52,054 nt of DNA from Pseudoalteromonas holothuriae (GCF_945859825.1 NZ_CAMAPC010000022.1:1-52054); one strand, 5' to 3'. Positions 43,715-52,054 are shown, counted from the first letter of the stretch. Translations and numbers: made by a program. The notes: generated by a model not told the origin, from the letters alone.

Positions 43715-45481
43715 ATGAAATATGCCTATCCACTGATGGGAGTTTTACTATTCAGCGGCTGTACTTTGAACCAAAGTGCAGTTGAAACGTCGCAAAAGCG
43801 CGAAACCAGAGAGCCAGAAGCCGCAACAGGATTACAACAAAAGCAACAAGTTGTTAGTGAAAAGTTTATGGTAGCGGCTGCAAATCCTTATGCGTCAAAA
43901 GCAGGACAAAATATGCTAGCACAAGGCGGCAGCGCAATTGATGCGGCAATAGCGACTCAATTAGTGTTAACTTTGGTTGAACCACAGTCTTCGGGAATAG
44001 GCGGGGGAGCTTTTATCTTATTTTTTGATAAGAAGTTGAATCAGTTGGTCACCTTTGATGGTAGAGAGGTCGCACCAAGTGATGCAGATCATACGCTGTT
44101 TTTAAATGAGCAGGGTAAACCTGTACGCTGGATAGACGCGGTAGTAGGCGGACGTTCGGTAGGCGTACCGGGCATTTTGCATGCATTTAAACAAGCGCAT
44201 GATAAATACGGTAAACTACCTTGGCAAGAGCTGTTTCAACCGGCAATCAAGTTAGCGAGTGAAGGATTTATTGTGTCAAAACGACTTAATATGCTTCTTC
44301 ATAAGCGCTTTAATCCAGGGCTTGAGAAATTATCCCCTGCAAAAGAGTACTTCTACCCAGGTGGAGTACCCTTGAAAGTTGGTACAATTAAGAAAAACCC
44401 TGATTTAGCCCGACTGTATACGCAAGTAGCACAACATGGCATTAACGCGTTTTATCAAGGTGAAAATGCAAAAGCAATAGCTGAAGCAGTTCAAAACTCT
44501 TCAATAGCACCTGGCAAACTAACTCAATCAGATTTAGCAAATTATAAGAGTAAACAACGTGATGCAATTTGTATTGACTATCATAAGAATAAAGTTTGCT
44601 CGATGGCACCGCCAAGTAGTGGTGGTATTGCGGTATTACAAATTTTAAAACTATTGGAAGGAAAAAATCTGAGTCAGTACAGGGCAAACGACCCAAAAAG
44701 TTTGCATTTATTTACACAAGCCTCACGTTTGGCTTTTGCGGATAGAAATCATTATGTAGCTGACCCAGATTTTGTGGCTATACCCACAACAGAGCTACTG
44801 CAAAGCGACTACTTAGCAAAACGCGCTACGCTTATTACCGACAAAGATAATCACAATGTACCAGTAGGTAACCCAACAAAAGGTGGATTAGCCTATGCAA
44901 TGGACGATGGATATGAACTGCCCTCTACCTCTCATGTATCGATTGTAGATAGCGATGGTAATGCTGTATCCATGACCAGCTCGATTGAGATGGCATTTGG
45001 TTCAACGGTTATGGTAAATGGCTACCTTTTAAATAACCAGCTTACAGACTTCTCCTTGAGTCCAAAAAAAGAGGGCCTTTGGGTAGCTAATAGAGTTGAG
45101 CCAAACAAACGCCCGCGAAGCTCTATGGCACCGGTCATGGTATTTAACCAAGATGGAAGCCTGCGTTTGGTGGTAGGTTCACCAGGAGGTAGCCGTATTA
45201 TAAATTATGTTGCACAAACTATTATTGGCGTTCTAGATTGGCAATTAACACCTCAAGAGGCTATTAATTTACCCAACATTACCAATAGAAATCATTATAC
45301 AACTTTAGAAAAAGGTACTGATCTTGAGAGCTTTGTTCCGTTCTTCAAACAAAAAGGCCATAAAGTACAAGTAAGAGACTTGAACTCCGGAATACATGCA
45401 ATTGAGATTAAAAATGGCAAGTTATTAGGTGGCGCTGATCCTCGAAGAGAAGGGATTGTGTTAAGCGAAAACCAACAATAA
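43715..45481 (+). CDS. ggt: Gamma-glutamyltransferase, predicted lipoprotein
   Basis: A periplasmic enzyme that breaks glutathione and other gamma-glutamyl compounds and can transfer the glutamyl group; 588 residues from the ATG at 43715. A GTG three codons upstream is also open. The N-terminal MKYAYPLMGVLLFSGC has a lipobox with Cys16, so it should be membrane-anchored, whereas many relatives are soluble. The family block GGSAIDAAIATQLVLTLVEPQSSGIGGGAF is near residue 70. The precursor self-cleaves before T405 in STSHVSIVD, giving two chains. GSPGGSRIINYV is near residue 490. Confidence 0.93.
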   Translation: MKYAYPLMGVLLFSGCTLNQSAVETSQKRETREPEAATGLQQKQQVVSEKFMVAAANPYASKAGQNMLAQGGSAIDAAIATQLVLTLVEPQSSGIGGGAFILFFDKKLNQLVTFDGREVAPSDADHTLFLNEQGKPVRWIDAVVGGRSVGVPGILHAFKQAHDKYGKLPWQELFQPAIKLASEGFIVSKRLNMLLHKRFNPGLEKLSPAKEYFYPGGVPLKVGTIKKNPDLARLYTQVAQHGINAFYQGENAKAIAEAVQNSSIAPGKLTQSDLANYKSKQRDAICIDYHKNKVCSMAPPSSGGIAVLQILKLLEGKNLSQYRANDPKSLHLFTQASRLAFADRNHYVADPDFVAIPTTELLQSDYLAKRATLITDKDNHNVPVGNPTKGGLAYAMDDGYELPSTSHVSIVDSDGNAVSMTSSIEMAFGSTVMVNGYLLNNQLTDFSLSPKKEGLWVANRVEPNKRPRSSMAPVMVFNQDGSLRLVVGSPGGSRIINYVAQTIIGVLDWQLTPQEAINLPNITNRNHYTTLEKGTDLESFVPFFKQKGHKVQVRDLNSGIHAIEIKNGKLLGGADPRREGIVLSENQQ

Positions 45482-45518
45482 CCATAGGTTTGTAAACTAG
45501 ATTAAGTTATAATGTACG

Positions 45519-45556
45519 GCCCAGTTTACGCACTTTTAAGTGTATTACTGGGCTTT
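45519..45556 (+). terminator. Terminator of ggt
   Basis: GCCCAGT (45519-45525) pairs with ACTGGGC (45547-45553), and CACTT inside pairs with AAGTG. The T-run after it is short. Confidence 0.6.
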
Positions 45557-45650
45557 GCATTGGTCTGATGTGCGCGAATTTCATTGAAATTTAACCACAT
45601 TAGGCAATAATGAACTCTCAGCCTATAAAAATGTGTCAAAACTTGTAAAT

Positions 45651-47345
45651 ATGACTAAACAAACTGATCCAAACTATTTGTACATCCCTTATTCTGGTCC
45701 AAATCTTTTAGAAACGCCTTTACTAAACAAAGGCAGTGCCTTTAGCCAACTAGAACGTGAAAGTTTTAATTTAGCTGGTTTGCTTCCACCTCGTTATGAA
45801 ACTATTGAAGAGCAAGTTGAACGTTGTTATCAGCAATACTCTAGTTTTAACGACAATTTAAACAAGCATATTTATCTTCGCGCTATTCAGGATAATAACG
45901 AAACGCTTTATTATCGTTTAGTGCGCGATCATTTAGAAGAAATGATGCCTATTATTTACACTCCGACAGTGGGTGATGCTTGCGAAAAGTTTTCAGATAT
46001 TTACCGCAGCTCACGTGGCTTATTTATTTCTTATGAAGAACGTCACCAAATAGATGATATTCTTCGCAACGCAACCAAAGGCAAAGTAAAAGTTATCGTA
46101 GTAACTGATGGCGAGCGTATTTTAGGTTTAGGTGACCAAGGTATTGGTGGCATGGGCATTCCAATAGGCAAGCTTTCTTTGTACACTGCATGCGGTGGAA
46201 TCAGCCCTGCTTATACTCTGCCAGTAATGCTTGATGTGGGAACCAATAACGAGAAACTGCTAGCAGATCCTATGTATATGGGAGCTCGACACAAGCGAAT
46301 TAGCCAAACAGAATATGACGAATTCTTAGAGCTATTCATAAACGCAGTTAAACGTCGTTGGCCTACAGTGTTATTACAATTTGAAGATTTTGCTCAACCT
46401 AACGCGATGCCATTACTAAAACGTTATCGCAATGAAATATGTAGCTTTAATGATGATATTCAAGGCACTGCTTCAGTCACGGTAGGCTCCTTATTGGCAG
46501 CGTGTCGCGTTAAAGGTGATAAGCTATCTCAGCAGAAAGTTGTATTTGTAGGTGCAGGTTCTGCAGGTTGTGGGATTGCAGAGCAGATTATCAGCCAAAT
46601 GATTGCCGAAGGTATCTCTGATGAGCAAGCGCGTAATCAAGTTTACATGGTTGATCGTTTTGGCTTATTAACTGAAGGCATGGAAAACCTACGTGATTTC
46701 CAAGCTGCATTAGTACACAGTAAAGATGCGCTTAGTGACTGGTCATACAGTGGTGACTTCGCGTCGTTACTTGATGTGATGCACTGCGCTAAGCCGGATA
46801 TTTTGATTGGCGTGTCAGGTCAACCAGGATTATTCACAGAGCAAGTTATTCGTGCCATGCATAATGGGTGTGAACGGCCAATAATTTTTCCATTAAGCAA
46901 TCCATCTCGACAAGTTGAAGCGCATCCGAAGGATGTAATTGAATGGACTGATGGACATGCGATTGTAGCTACAGGAAGCCCGTTTGCACCCGTTGAATTT
47001 AACGGCTCTACATTCCCAATTCCACAATGCAACAACAGCTATATTTTCCCTGGCATTGGCCTTGGCGTAATCGCATCAAAAGCAACTAGCATTACAGATG
47101 CAATGCTTATGGTCTCAAGTGAAACATTAGCTGAGTCATCACCTTGGGCCAATACTGGCAAAGGAAGTTTGTTACCTGCACTTGTAGAGATTGAACCATT
47201 AAGCAAGCGCATTGCTTTTGCAGTAGCTAAAAAGGCAATGGAGGAGGGGGTTGCACTAGAAATGTCAGATGATGCAATATGGGCTGCCATTGAGAGAAAC
47301 TACTGGTTACCAGAGTATCGCAACTACAAACGTTGTAGTATTTAA
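45651..47345 (+). CDS. maeA: NAD-dependent malic enzyme
   Basis: Converts L-malate to pyruvate and carbon dioxide with NAD, joining the TCA cycle to pyruvate. The ATG at 45651 gives 564 residues, almost the same as E. coli MaeA at 565; a GTG six codons upstream is also open. The sequence follows the E. coli protein closely: YIPYSGPNLLETPLLNKGSAFS, MMPIIYTPTVGDACEKFS, VIVVTDGERILGLGDQGIGGMGIPIGKLSLYTACGGI, FEDFAQPNAMPLLKRYRNEICSFNDDIQGTASV, and the NAD motif FVGAGSAGCGIAEQI. It is a single gene with a strong terminator. Confidence 0.96.
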   Translation: MTKQTDPNYLYIPYSGPNLLETPLLNKGSAFSQLERESFNLAGLLPPRYETIEEQVERCYQQYSSFNDNLNKHIYLRAIQDNNETLYYRLVRDHLEEMMPIIYTPTVGDACEKFSDIYRSSRGLFISYEERHQIDDILRNATKGKVKVIVVTDGERILGLGDQGIGGMGIPIGKLSLYTACGGISPAYTLPVMLDVGTNNEKLLADPMYMGARHKRISQTEYDEFLELFINAVKRRWPTVLLQFEDFAQPNAMPLLKRYRNEICSFNDDIQGTASVTVGSLLAACRVKGDKLSQQKVVFVGAGSAGCGIAEQIISQMIAEGISDEQARNQVYMVDRFGLLTEGMENLRDFQAALVHSKDALSDWSYSGDFASLLDVMHCAKPDILIGVSGQPGLFTEQVIRAMHNGCERPIIFPLSNPSRQVEAHPKDVIEWTDGHAIVATGSPFAPVEFNGSTFPIPQCNNSYIFPGIGLGVIASKATSITDAMLMVSSETLAESSPWANTGKGSLLPALVEIEPLSKRIAFAVAKKAMEEGVALEMSDDAIWAAIERNYWLPEYRNYKRCSI

Positions 47346-47355
47346 ATAAACATTG

Positions 47356-47386
47356 AAGCCAGCAAAAATGAAAGCTGGCTTTTTTA
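47356..47386 (+). terminator. Terminator of maeA
   Basis: AAGCCAGC (47356-47363) pairs with GCTGGCTT (47374-47381), and a run of Ts follows to 47385. Confidence 0.88.
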
Positions 47387-47444
47387 TATCTATACTTAAA
47401 TTTGACCAAGGAGGCAAAGCATAATTTAAGCACTCGGAGTAAAT

Positions 47445-48254
47445 ATGAAGTATCTGATACTTATTGTCTATGTGTTTACAGTAAAGTGTCATGCATTGGT
47501 TATTGACTTAGCCTCTGATTATGACACATCAATAAGCTATGGGCCCACTGATGTAGCAATGACATTGCTTATCAAAGTACAAAATAAGTTAGATGGAAAG
47601 CTTATTTTTAATCATATTGCTGCTAGTAGAATAAGAGAGTGGAGAGAGCTTGATAGTCACCCATCAACTTGCCTTTACAATAAAGCTAAAACACCTCAAA
47701 GAGAACGCCAAGCCATATACGGCAAGTACCCTTTGATGGCATTCCCTGCTAATAGATTAATCATAAACGGTGGACTATCACTTCCTCAAACTATTTCTAT
47801 TGAAGACGTTATTTCAAAATATGGCTTGCAACTGGGCATCGCAAAAGGTCGCTCCTATGGAGAAGGGGTTGATAATATACTCGCACAAAAAAAACATCAT
47901 ATATTCTCAAACGAAGGGGCTAATAGCTCTATTAGACTAAGAAAAATGCTTTTACAAGGCAAGGTAGATGCAATTATTGAGTATGCGCCGGTATTTCAAA
48001 ATGAGTATCCAAGCGAATCACAAAGTGGCGAGATAACGTTTCACAAAATTGCAGGTGCAAAAGAAGTTACTTTTGGTTACATAGTATGTGCCGACTCAGA
48101 AATAGGACACCAAGCAATTAAATTATTTGACGATGCGATGCGTGACCCTAAACTACAATCTGATATTGTAAAATCACATGAAGGATTATTCTTTGAACAA
48201 GAAAGCGCCATCATCAGGCAGGCTTTATTAGATGAATTTCTTGTTCAGGAGTGA
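47445..48254 (+). CDS. Stand-alone periplasmic solute-binding-like protein
   Basis: A 269-residue exported protein with a type-3 binding-protein fold and no transporter genes nearby. A signal peptide covers about residues 1-18 (MKYLILIVYVFTVKCHA). The core has ISIEDVISKYGLQLGIAKGRSYGEGVDNILAQ, then IRLRKMLLQGKVDAIIEYAPVF, the usual second lobe of this fold. It differs a lot from the orphan at 15721. The ligand and role are unknown; sensing or scavenging is possible. The spacing to the next gene is 50 bases, so co-transcription is possible. Confidence 0.72.
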   Translation: MKYLILIVYVFTVKCHALVIDLASDYDTSISYGPTDVAMTLLIKVQNKLDGKLIFNHIAASRIREWRELDSHPSTCLYNKAKTPQRERQAIYGKYPLMAFPANRLIINGGLSLPQTISIEDVISKYGLQLGIAKGRSYGEGVDNILAQKKHHIFSNEGANSSIRLRKMLLQGKVDAIIEYAPVFQNEYPSESQSGEITFHKIAGAKEVTFGYIVCADSEIGHQAIKLFDDAMRDPKLQSDIVKSHEGLFFEQESAIIRQALLDEFLVQE

Positions 48255-48304
48255 TTAATAAAAATATGGTTCAATAGAATCATCAGTTAACAAAGGAATT
48301 CACT

Positions 48305-49015
48305 ATGCGTGTTATAAGCTTATTAATAGCTTCATTATTTTGTGCAAGTTCAATCGCTTCATCATTACCTGATGATCCTCATCTTTATGTACAAGGGTTA
48401 GCTAAAATACAAGTACAACCTGACAGGGCAACTATCAGAGTTGCTATCAGTGAAAAAAACAAACAGTTAATAACAGCAAAAAATAACGTTGATGGTGTAA
48501 TGGCCAAAGCAATAAAACTTGCTAAGCGATTTGACATAAAAAGTGATGATATTCACGCTGAACAGCTTAATGTTTATAGGCAAACTAGATATAACCGTAA
48601 TACTAATGAAGAGGTTTTTGAAGGGTTTAAAGTAACACGTAGCTTAACTCTGACATTAAAAAAAATACAAAGTTACCCCGAATTACTTCAAGAACTTGTT
48701 GATGCAGGCATAACAGAATTTAACAATACCGAATTTAGTGTGAGTAACCATGACGAATTAACTAATAAGCTAAAGCTAAAAGCAATAAAAGATGCAAAGT
48801 CTGCAGCCAAAGAGTTAGCTGCTGAATTTGAGGTACAAATCGATAAACTATATTCAGTGTCTTTTTCACCGCTCAGCGTACCAACGGTGCCTTATTTAAG
48901 GCAGGCGTCAGCAATGACAATGATGGACTCAGAGTCTGGTAACTATAAAGAAGCGTACAACACAGGTGCCATTACGATTGATGCCCAAGTTTACGCTGTT
49001 TATCTCATTAAGTAA
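48305..49015 (+). CDS. SIMPL (DUF541) domain exported protein
   Basis: A 236-residue protein with a signal peptide of about 19 residues (MRVISLLIASLFCASSIAS) and one SIMPL/DUF541 domain. The domain starts with LYVQGLAKIQVQPDRATIRVAI and includes ARRFDIKSDDIHAEQLNVY-like and GFKVTRSLTLTLKKIQSYPELLQELVDAGI segments, which are usual for the family. Its precise job is unknown; relatives are periplasmic oligomers tied to stress or envelope functions. An AAAGGAA ribosome site precedes the ATG. Confidence 0.88.
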   Translation: MRVISLLIASLFCASSIASSLPDDPHLYVQGLAKIQVQPDRATIRVAISEKNKQLITAKNNVDGVMAKAIKLAKRFDIKSDDIHAEQLNVYRQTRYNRNTNEEVFEGFKVTRSLTLTLKKIQSYPELLQELVDAGITEFNNTEFSVSNHDELTNKLKLKAIKDAKSAAKELAAEFEVQIDKLYSVSFSPLSVPTVPYLRQASAMTMMDSESGNYKEAYNTGAITIDAQVYAVYLIK

Positions 49016-49030
49016 TCACCATTTTAACTG

Positions 49031-49047
49031 GGCACCAGTTTGGTGCC
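49031..49047 (+). terminator. Hairpin after the SIMPL gene
   Basis: GGCACCA (49031-49037) pairs with TGGTGCC (49041-49047) around a GTT loop, 15 bases after the stop codon. A clear U-run is missing. Confidence 0.45.
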
Positions 49048-49118
49048 TATCGTCATTGTTCGTCTTTTAGTATACTTGTTGCTTTAGCCTTGATAGGTAT
49101 TTGGGTTTACAGTGTATT

Positions 49119-49769
49119 ATGAGTAGTAAAATATTTATTGTTGGATTACCAAGAACTGGCACAACGAGTGTTTGCATTGCGTGTTTAAATTTTGGCTTCA
49201 AAACTGCTCATACAGCCTATACCAAGCAGGCATTTCAAAATGCTCAGGTAATCGCCGACACACCAGTATTTAATGATTATCAACTCCTCTCTAGCGCTTT
49301 TCCAAAGAGTCGGTTTATTTATCTAGAGCGAGATTTAGATCTTTGGTTACCCTCAATATCTCAGCTTTTATCACGTATGGAGATAAACTTATTACGTCAT
49401 GATGGCGGGTTTAATGACACTATAAAACGCTGTTTTTTGAATACGTTTAATAACTTAACACCTAGCTTGGCAAGCGATTTTGATTATCTACAAAGCTGCT
49501 ATATGAAACACAAACAAGACGCTGAGGCATTTTTTGCAAAACAAGGGGCTGATAATTTAACTCTCAACGTAGCCTCAAGTAATGCTTTAGAACAATTAAG
49601 TTGTTTTTTAAACACCACAATTACAGACCCTATTCAAATGCCTTTTACCAACAAAGGCGGCAAAGTAACTGCTTGGAATAACATTCGCCACTCATTAAAA
49701 GTTGAATCAACAAGAAACGGAAAAGTTGATAAAGACGCTTTGCTGCTAAATCAATTGGCAAAATCATAG
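49119..49769 (+). CDS. Sulfotransferase-family protein
   Basis: A 216-residue protein from the ATG at 49119 (MSSKIFIVGLPRTGTTSVCIACLNFGF); a TTG six codons upstream is a weaker option. The VGLPRTGTTSV motif at residues 7-17 is the phosphate-binding loop that grips the PAPS sulfate donor. DYQLLSSAFPKSRFIYLERDLDLWLPSI gives the second, 3'-phosphate-contact region. The protein would transfer sulfate to a hydroxyl or amino group. The acceptor is unknown. No sulfate-activation genes are near. Confidence 0.78.
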   Translation: MSSKIFIVGLPRTGTTSVCIACLNFGFKTAHTAYTKQAFQNAQVIADTPVFNDYQLLSSAFPKSRFIYLERDLDLWLPSISQLLSRMEINLLRHDGGFNDTIKRCFLNTFNNLTPSLASDFDYLQSCYMKHKQDAEAFFAKQGADNLTLNVASSNALEQLSCFLNTTITDPIQMPFTNKGGKVTAWNNIRHSLKVESTRNGKVDKDALLLNQLAKS

Positions 49770-49849
49770 GGCCAAAAGTGCACAGACTTTGCCTGTGTAC
49801 TTGAATACGATAGAATGCAGGTAATCGTAAGCGACCTGAGTACTCCACC

Positions 49850-50422
49850 ATGTTTGAACTTAAATACCACACTCCATTTGAATGGACGCATAAAGTACTT
49901 GAAGACTTTGGCACATTTTTACAAGATCATGCCGCAGCCGAAAAGAAGGCGTCAGGTATGGCAATGTCTATGTTAAGTCATTATCCAGATAGAATTAAGT
50001 TAGTTAAAGCCATGGCTGACTTGGCAATAGAAGAAATGATTCATTTCAAGCAAGTGCTTAAGCTTCTCACTGAACGTGACATTATTTTAGGGAATGACCA
50101 AAAAGATCCATACGTTAAAAAAATTCGAGCACTATTTAGAAATGGAAAAGACGAATTTTTAATTGACCGTTTATTAGTTGCTGCAGTAATAGAGGCACGT
50201 GGCCATGAACGTTTCTCTTTGGTAGCCGAAGCATTGCCACAGGGAAAAGAAAAGGACTTTTATGTTGCCATTGCAAAGTCAGAAGAAAAACATAAAAACT
50301 TATTTGTTGAGCTTGCTTATGAGTATTTCGATAAATCAACTATCGACGCACGTTTAGAGGAAATATTAATTGCAGAAGCACAGATCTGCAGTGAAATTCC
50401 GTTTACCGCAGCACTACATTAA
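49850..50422 (+). CDS. miaE: tRNA-(2-methylthio-N6-isopentenyladenosine-37) hydroxylase
   Basis: A diiron monooxygenase that hydroxylates the isopentenyl group of ms2i6A37 in tRNA; 190 residues. The iron ligands come from ferritin-like helices: E and H residues in ADLAIEEMIHFKQVLKLL, in EARGHERFSLVAEAL and in SEEKHKNLFVELAYEYF. The length and blocks match the family. It acts in the cytoplasm, after MiaA and MiaB, which are not in this window. It is probably a single gene. Confidence 0.94.
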   Translation: MFELKYHTPFEWTHKVLEDFGTFLQDHAAAEKKASGMAMSMLSHYPDRIKLVKAMADLAIEEMIHFKQVLKLLTERDIILGNDQKDPYVKKIRALFRNGKDEFLIDRLLVAAVIEARGHERFSLVAEALPQGKEKDFYVAIAKSEEKHKNLFVELAYEYFDKSTIDARLEEILIAEAQICSEIPFTAALH

Positions 50423-50445
50423 TATTATAAGTTAGTTTGAATGCT

Positions 50446-50483
50446 CAGTTTGGTATGTGACTGAATAGATACTCGCCAAACTG
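50446..50483 (+). terminator. Hairpin after miaE
   Basis: CAGTTTGG (50446-50453) pairs with CCAAACTG (50476-50483). The loop is long and no T-run follows on the plus strand, so termination is uncertain. Confidence 0.35.
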
Positions 50484-50524
50484 GTTAAAAAATAACAAAC
50501 CACAGAAATAACTGAAAAAATAAG

Positions 50525-50712
50525 TTGACTCATTCTTAAAAATCTATATAGTTAGTCACAGCTTAAAAGTAAGACCTTTATACACTCCATTTCGAAGCGT
50601 TATTATAAGTACCTCGTCCTGTAGTTTTTAAATATCATTTATTTTTTGTGCTATTCCGTCTGACTCTGATGATAGTCAGCATTTTAATTTTTTAATTTAC
50701 AGGATAGATATT
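50525..50712 (+). promoter_or_regulatory. cspA promoter and long cold-shock leader, copy 1
   Basis: TTGACT (50525-50530) and TATAGT (50547-50552) form a promoter with 16 bases between. A leader of about 150 bases runs to the ATG at 50713, as in cold-shock genes whose mRNA folding depends on temperature. A short hairpin in it pairs CTGACT (50660-50665) with AGTCAG (50674-50679). The same leader, nearly base for base, precedes the second copy. Confidence 0.75.
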
Positions 50713-50809
50713 ATGTCTAACACAGTTACTGGTACCGTTAAGTGGTTTAATGAATCTAAAGGTTTTGGTTTTATCGCTCAAGAAAATGGCGCAGACGTAT
50801 TTGCTCATT
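50525..50809 (+). repeat. Direct repeat, copy 1 (cspA unit)
   Basis: Starting at the -35 box this segment is repeated at 51770-52054, exactly 1245 bases downstream with no net gap. The leaders differ at only a few positions, and the first 97 coding bases are identical. Only the 16-base promoter spacer is unlike. Confidence 0.9.
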
Positions 50810-50922
50810 TCAGCGCAATCAAAGGCGATGGCTTCAAAACTCTTGCTGAAGGTCAACGCGTTGAATTCACTCTTGCTACTGGCCAAAAAGGTCCTCAAGC
50901 AGAGAACATCGTTCCACTTTAA
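50713..50922 (+). CDS. cspA: CspA-family cold-shock protein, copy 1
   Basis: A 69-residue single-domain OB-fold protein that binds single-stranded RNA and DNA and acts as an RNA chaperone at low temperature. The nucleic-acid motifs RNP1 (KGFGFI) and RNP2 (VFAHF) are complete. TGTVKWFNESKGFGFI is the usual start. The ribosome site is AGGA in ACAGGATAGATATT. A strong terminator follows. The second gene with the same leader begins at 51958. Confidence 0.95.
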   Translation: MSNTVTGTVKWFNESKGFGFIAQENGADVFAHFSAIKGDGFKTLAEGQRVEFTLATGQKGPQAENIVPL

Positions 50923-50943
50923 TTTTAAATAATTAAGTGAAAC

Positions 50944-50972
50944 AAAAAAGGCAGCTATAGGCTGCCTTTTTT
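50944..50972 (+). terminator. Terminator of cspA copy 1
   Basis: AAAAAAGGCAGC (50944-50955) pairs with GCTGCCTTTTTT (50961-50972), a perfect 12-base stem with its own T-run. Confidence 0.93.
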
Positions 50973-51769
50973 AATATTCAAATTTCAGAACGATATTCTT
51001 ATATAACCCCCTCTCAGTTCCATAAAGCTTAAATAACCATTACATTACTTATTACCATTAACTTAGGCTTTTTCATAAAGTGTTCAAGTTTATAAATTCA
51101 TCTTGTAGCTAATGGACTAGCAAGCAAATTCCTGTAAATGCTAATTACTACAAGTTGTATTAAATAAATGACCAAAAATTGCTATAGATCAGAGGTTTAG
51201 TAACCAGAGAAATGTCTGCTATGTCGTTATTCTGCAAGAGTTATTTTAACGCAGTTAATGAGTCGTTTAGCCAGCTAGAATGCTCCATGTTTTAATAATC
51301 TAAATATCATTTAAGAAACTGAACTTAATGCCTGTTACAAGATCCGAATTTTTGCCCAAAAAAATTTGGAAAAGGTACGGACATGATTAAATTCTAATTC
51401 GTTGAGCGTTTTATCAGCAACCCTAAATTGAATGTATAGTCAATTTTTGCTTTGTAATTGGAGAACGAAAAGAATTCAAATTCTCCGTCGTTTCAGGCTG
51501 AGCAGTTGTGACTTATGTGGGTTGTGATGATTCATCAGCACTTTGGGCAGTGTCATTCGGGTATTTTTCTACATTATCACCTGACTTACATAGAATAACT
51601 AGCGATGCAAGTTCTGTCTTGAGGAAACACCTGAATGACTGCGGTAAAAACATACAGCAAAGATCAACACGCCTAATTATTTATAAAACTTATTTTAAAC
51701 CAATATGATAGACATTTAATTTTTGCGTTGATTAAAAATACAAACTCTAGATTTAAGAAATAAAAGCTA
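50973..51769. other. Non-coding spacer between the cspA copies
   Basis: About 800 bases with no gene I can support. A GTG-started frame at 51508-51708 (66 codons) has no clear ribosome site or family. A small hairpin pairs GGAGAA (51460-51465) with TTCTCC (51481-51486). Nothing else stands out. Confidence 0.5.
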
Positions 51770-51957
51770 TTGACTTAAAAAAATAAGTCTGTATAGTTTG
51801 TCACAGCTTAAAAGTAAGACCTTTATACACTCCATTTCGAAGCGTTATTATAAGTACCTCGTCCTGTAGTTTTTAAATATCATTTATTTTTTGTGCTATT
51901 TCGTCTGACTCTGATGATAGTCAGCATTTTTAATTTTTAATTTACAGGATAGATATT
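51770..51957 (+). promoter_or_regulatory. cspA promoter and leader, copy 2
   Basis: TTGACT (51770-51775) and TATAGT (51792-51797) have the same 16-base spacing as in copy 1. The leader then repeats that of copy 1 with few changes (for example C to T at 51901). The conserved leader suggests the same cold-dependent control. Confidence 0.75.
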
Positions 51958-52054
51958 ATGTCTAACACAGTTACTGGTACCGTTAAGTGGTTTAATGAAT
52001 CTAAAGGTTTTGGTTTTATCGCTCAAGAAAATGGCGCAGACGTATTTGCTCATT
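51958..52054 (+). CDS. CspA-family cold-shock protein, copy 2 (partial)
   Basis: The first 32 codons are visible and are identical in DNA sequence to copy 1, including RNP1 (KGFGFI) and the start of RNP2 (VFAH). The rest lies beyond the window. The product is likely the same or a near-identical cold-shock protein. Confidence 0.9.
   Translation, partial: MSNTVTGTVKWFNESKGFGFIAQENGADVFAH

Larger units (their letters stand above)
51770..52054 (+). repeat. Direct repeat, copy 2 (cspA unit, cut by the window end)
   Basis: Second copy of the unit at 50525-50809, at a constant offset of 1245 bases. It runs to the window end and probably beyond. Confidence 0.9.

Noticed and set aside
51508..51708. 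A 66-codon gene between the cspA copies
   Set aside because: GTG start, no ribosome site, no recognisable family and no neighbour support.
1..52054. tRNA or rRNA genes, CRISPR arrays, transposases, prophage genes
   Set aside because: I looked on both strands and found no supporting sequence.

Overview
The window looks like chromosome from a marine gammaproteobacterium of the order Alteromonadales, most like Pseudoalteromonas. It is AT-rich. The pointers are an NhaD sodium/proton antiporter, a TonB-dependent receptor of the type that starts with a (E)VTGSRIKR plug, large secreted PKD/GEVED proteins, a rhombosortase, several stand-alone type-3 solute-binding proteins, and duplicated cspA genes with long leaders. 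The genus is inferred from gene content, not from a marker gene. I saw no rRNA, tRNA, CRISPR array, phage gene or insertion sequence.

Layout. Positions 1-5430: a DUF4136 lipoprotein and the MksF-MksE-MksB condensin operon, all on the minus strand. Positions 5583-10058: the nhaD antiporter; then a lysine riboswitch that precedes lysC (aspartokinase III), with a visible translation-control platform; then a sodium:neurotransmitter-symporter-family transporter. Positions 10122-15616: an outer-membrane DUF5916/CBM9-like protein (minus strand), and a light-repair operon (cryptochrome DASH, a 49-residue DUF2256 zinc-ribbon-like protein, and an iron-sulfur (6-4) photolyase) whose three genes overlap by 4 bases at each junction. 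Positions 15721-24024: a periplasmic binding protein, a CadC-type regulator with an NAD(P)-binding oxidoreductase, a TPR sensor histidine kinase without a partner regulator, an AraC regulator divergent from a small membrane protein, and a GNAT acetyltransferase.

Positions 24107-31343 hold a 1363-residue secreted metzincin protease and a TonB-dependent receptor. Both have an almost identical 22-base GTATAC-centred palindrome about 100 bases before their start codons, so they probably share one regulator and may work together in protein or peptide use. Positions 31919-36000: a lone astB (arginine succinyltransferase pathway), divergent from an arsR-gapdh-arsJ arsenate detoxification operon.

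Positions 36318-52054 are mostly single housekeeping or stress genes: a secreted PLC-like phosphodiesterase, htpX, an FMN reductase with a divergent LysR regulator, MarC, a PsiE-like protein, DUF6172, rhombosortase, gamma-glutamyltransferase, NAD-malic enzyme, a second binding protein, a SIMPL-domain protein, a sulfotransferase and miaE. The end carries two copies of a cspA unit 1245 bases apart; the second is cut by the window end.

Most gene ends carry clear hairpin terminators, which helped define the transcription units. The points most worth following are the shared palindrome, the DUF2256 gene inside the photolyase operon, the riboswitch platform, the condensin operon that lacks the Wadjet nuclease gene, and the cspA duplication.
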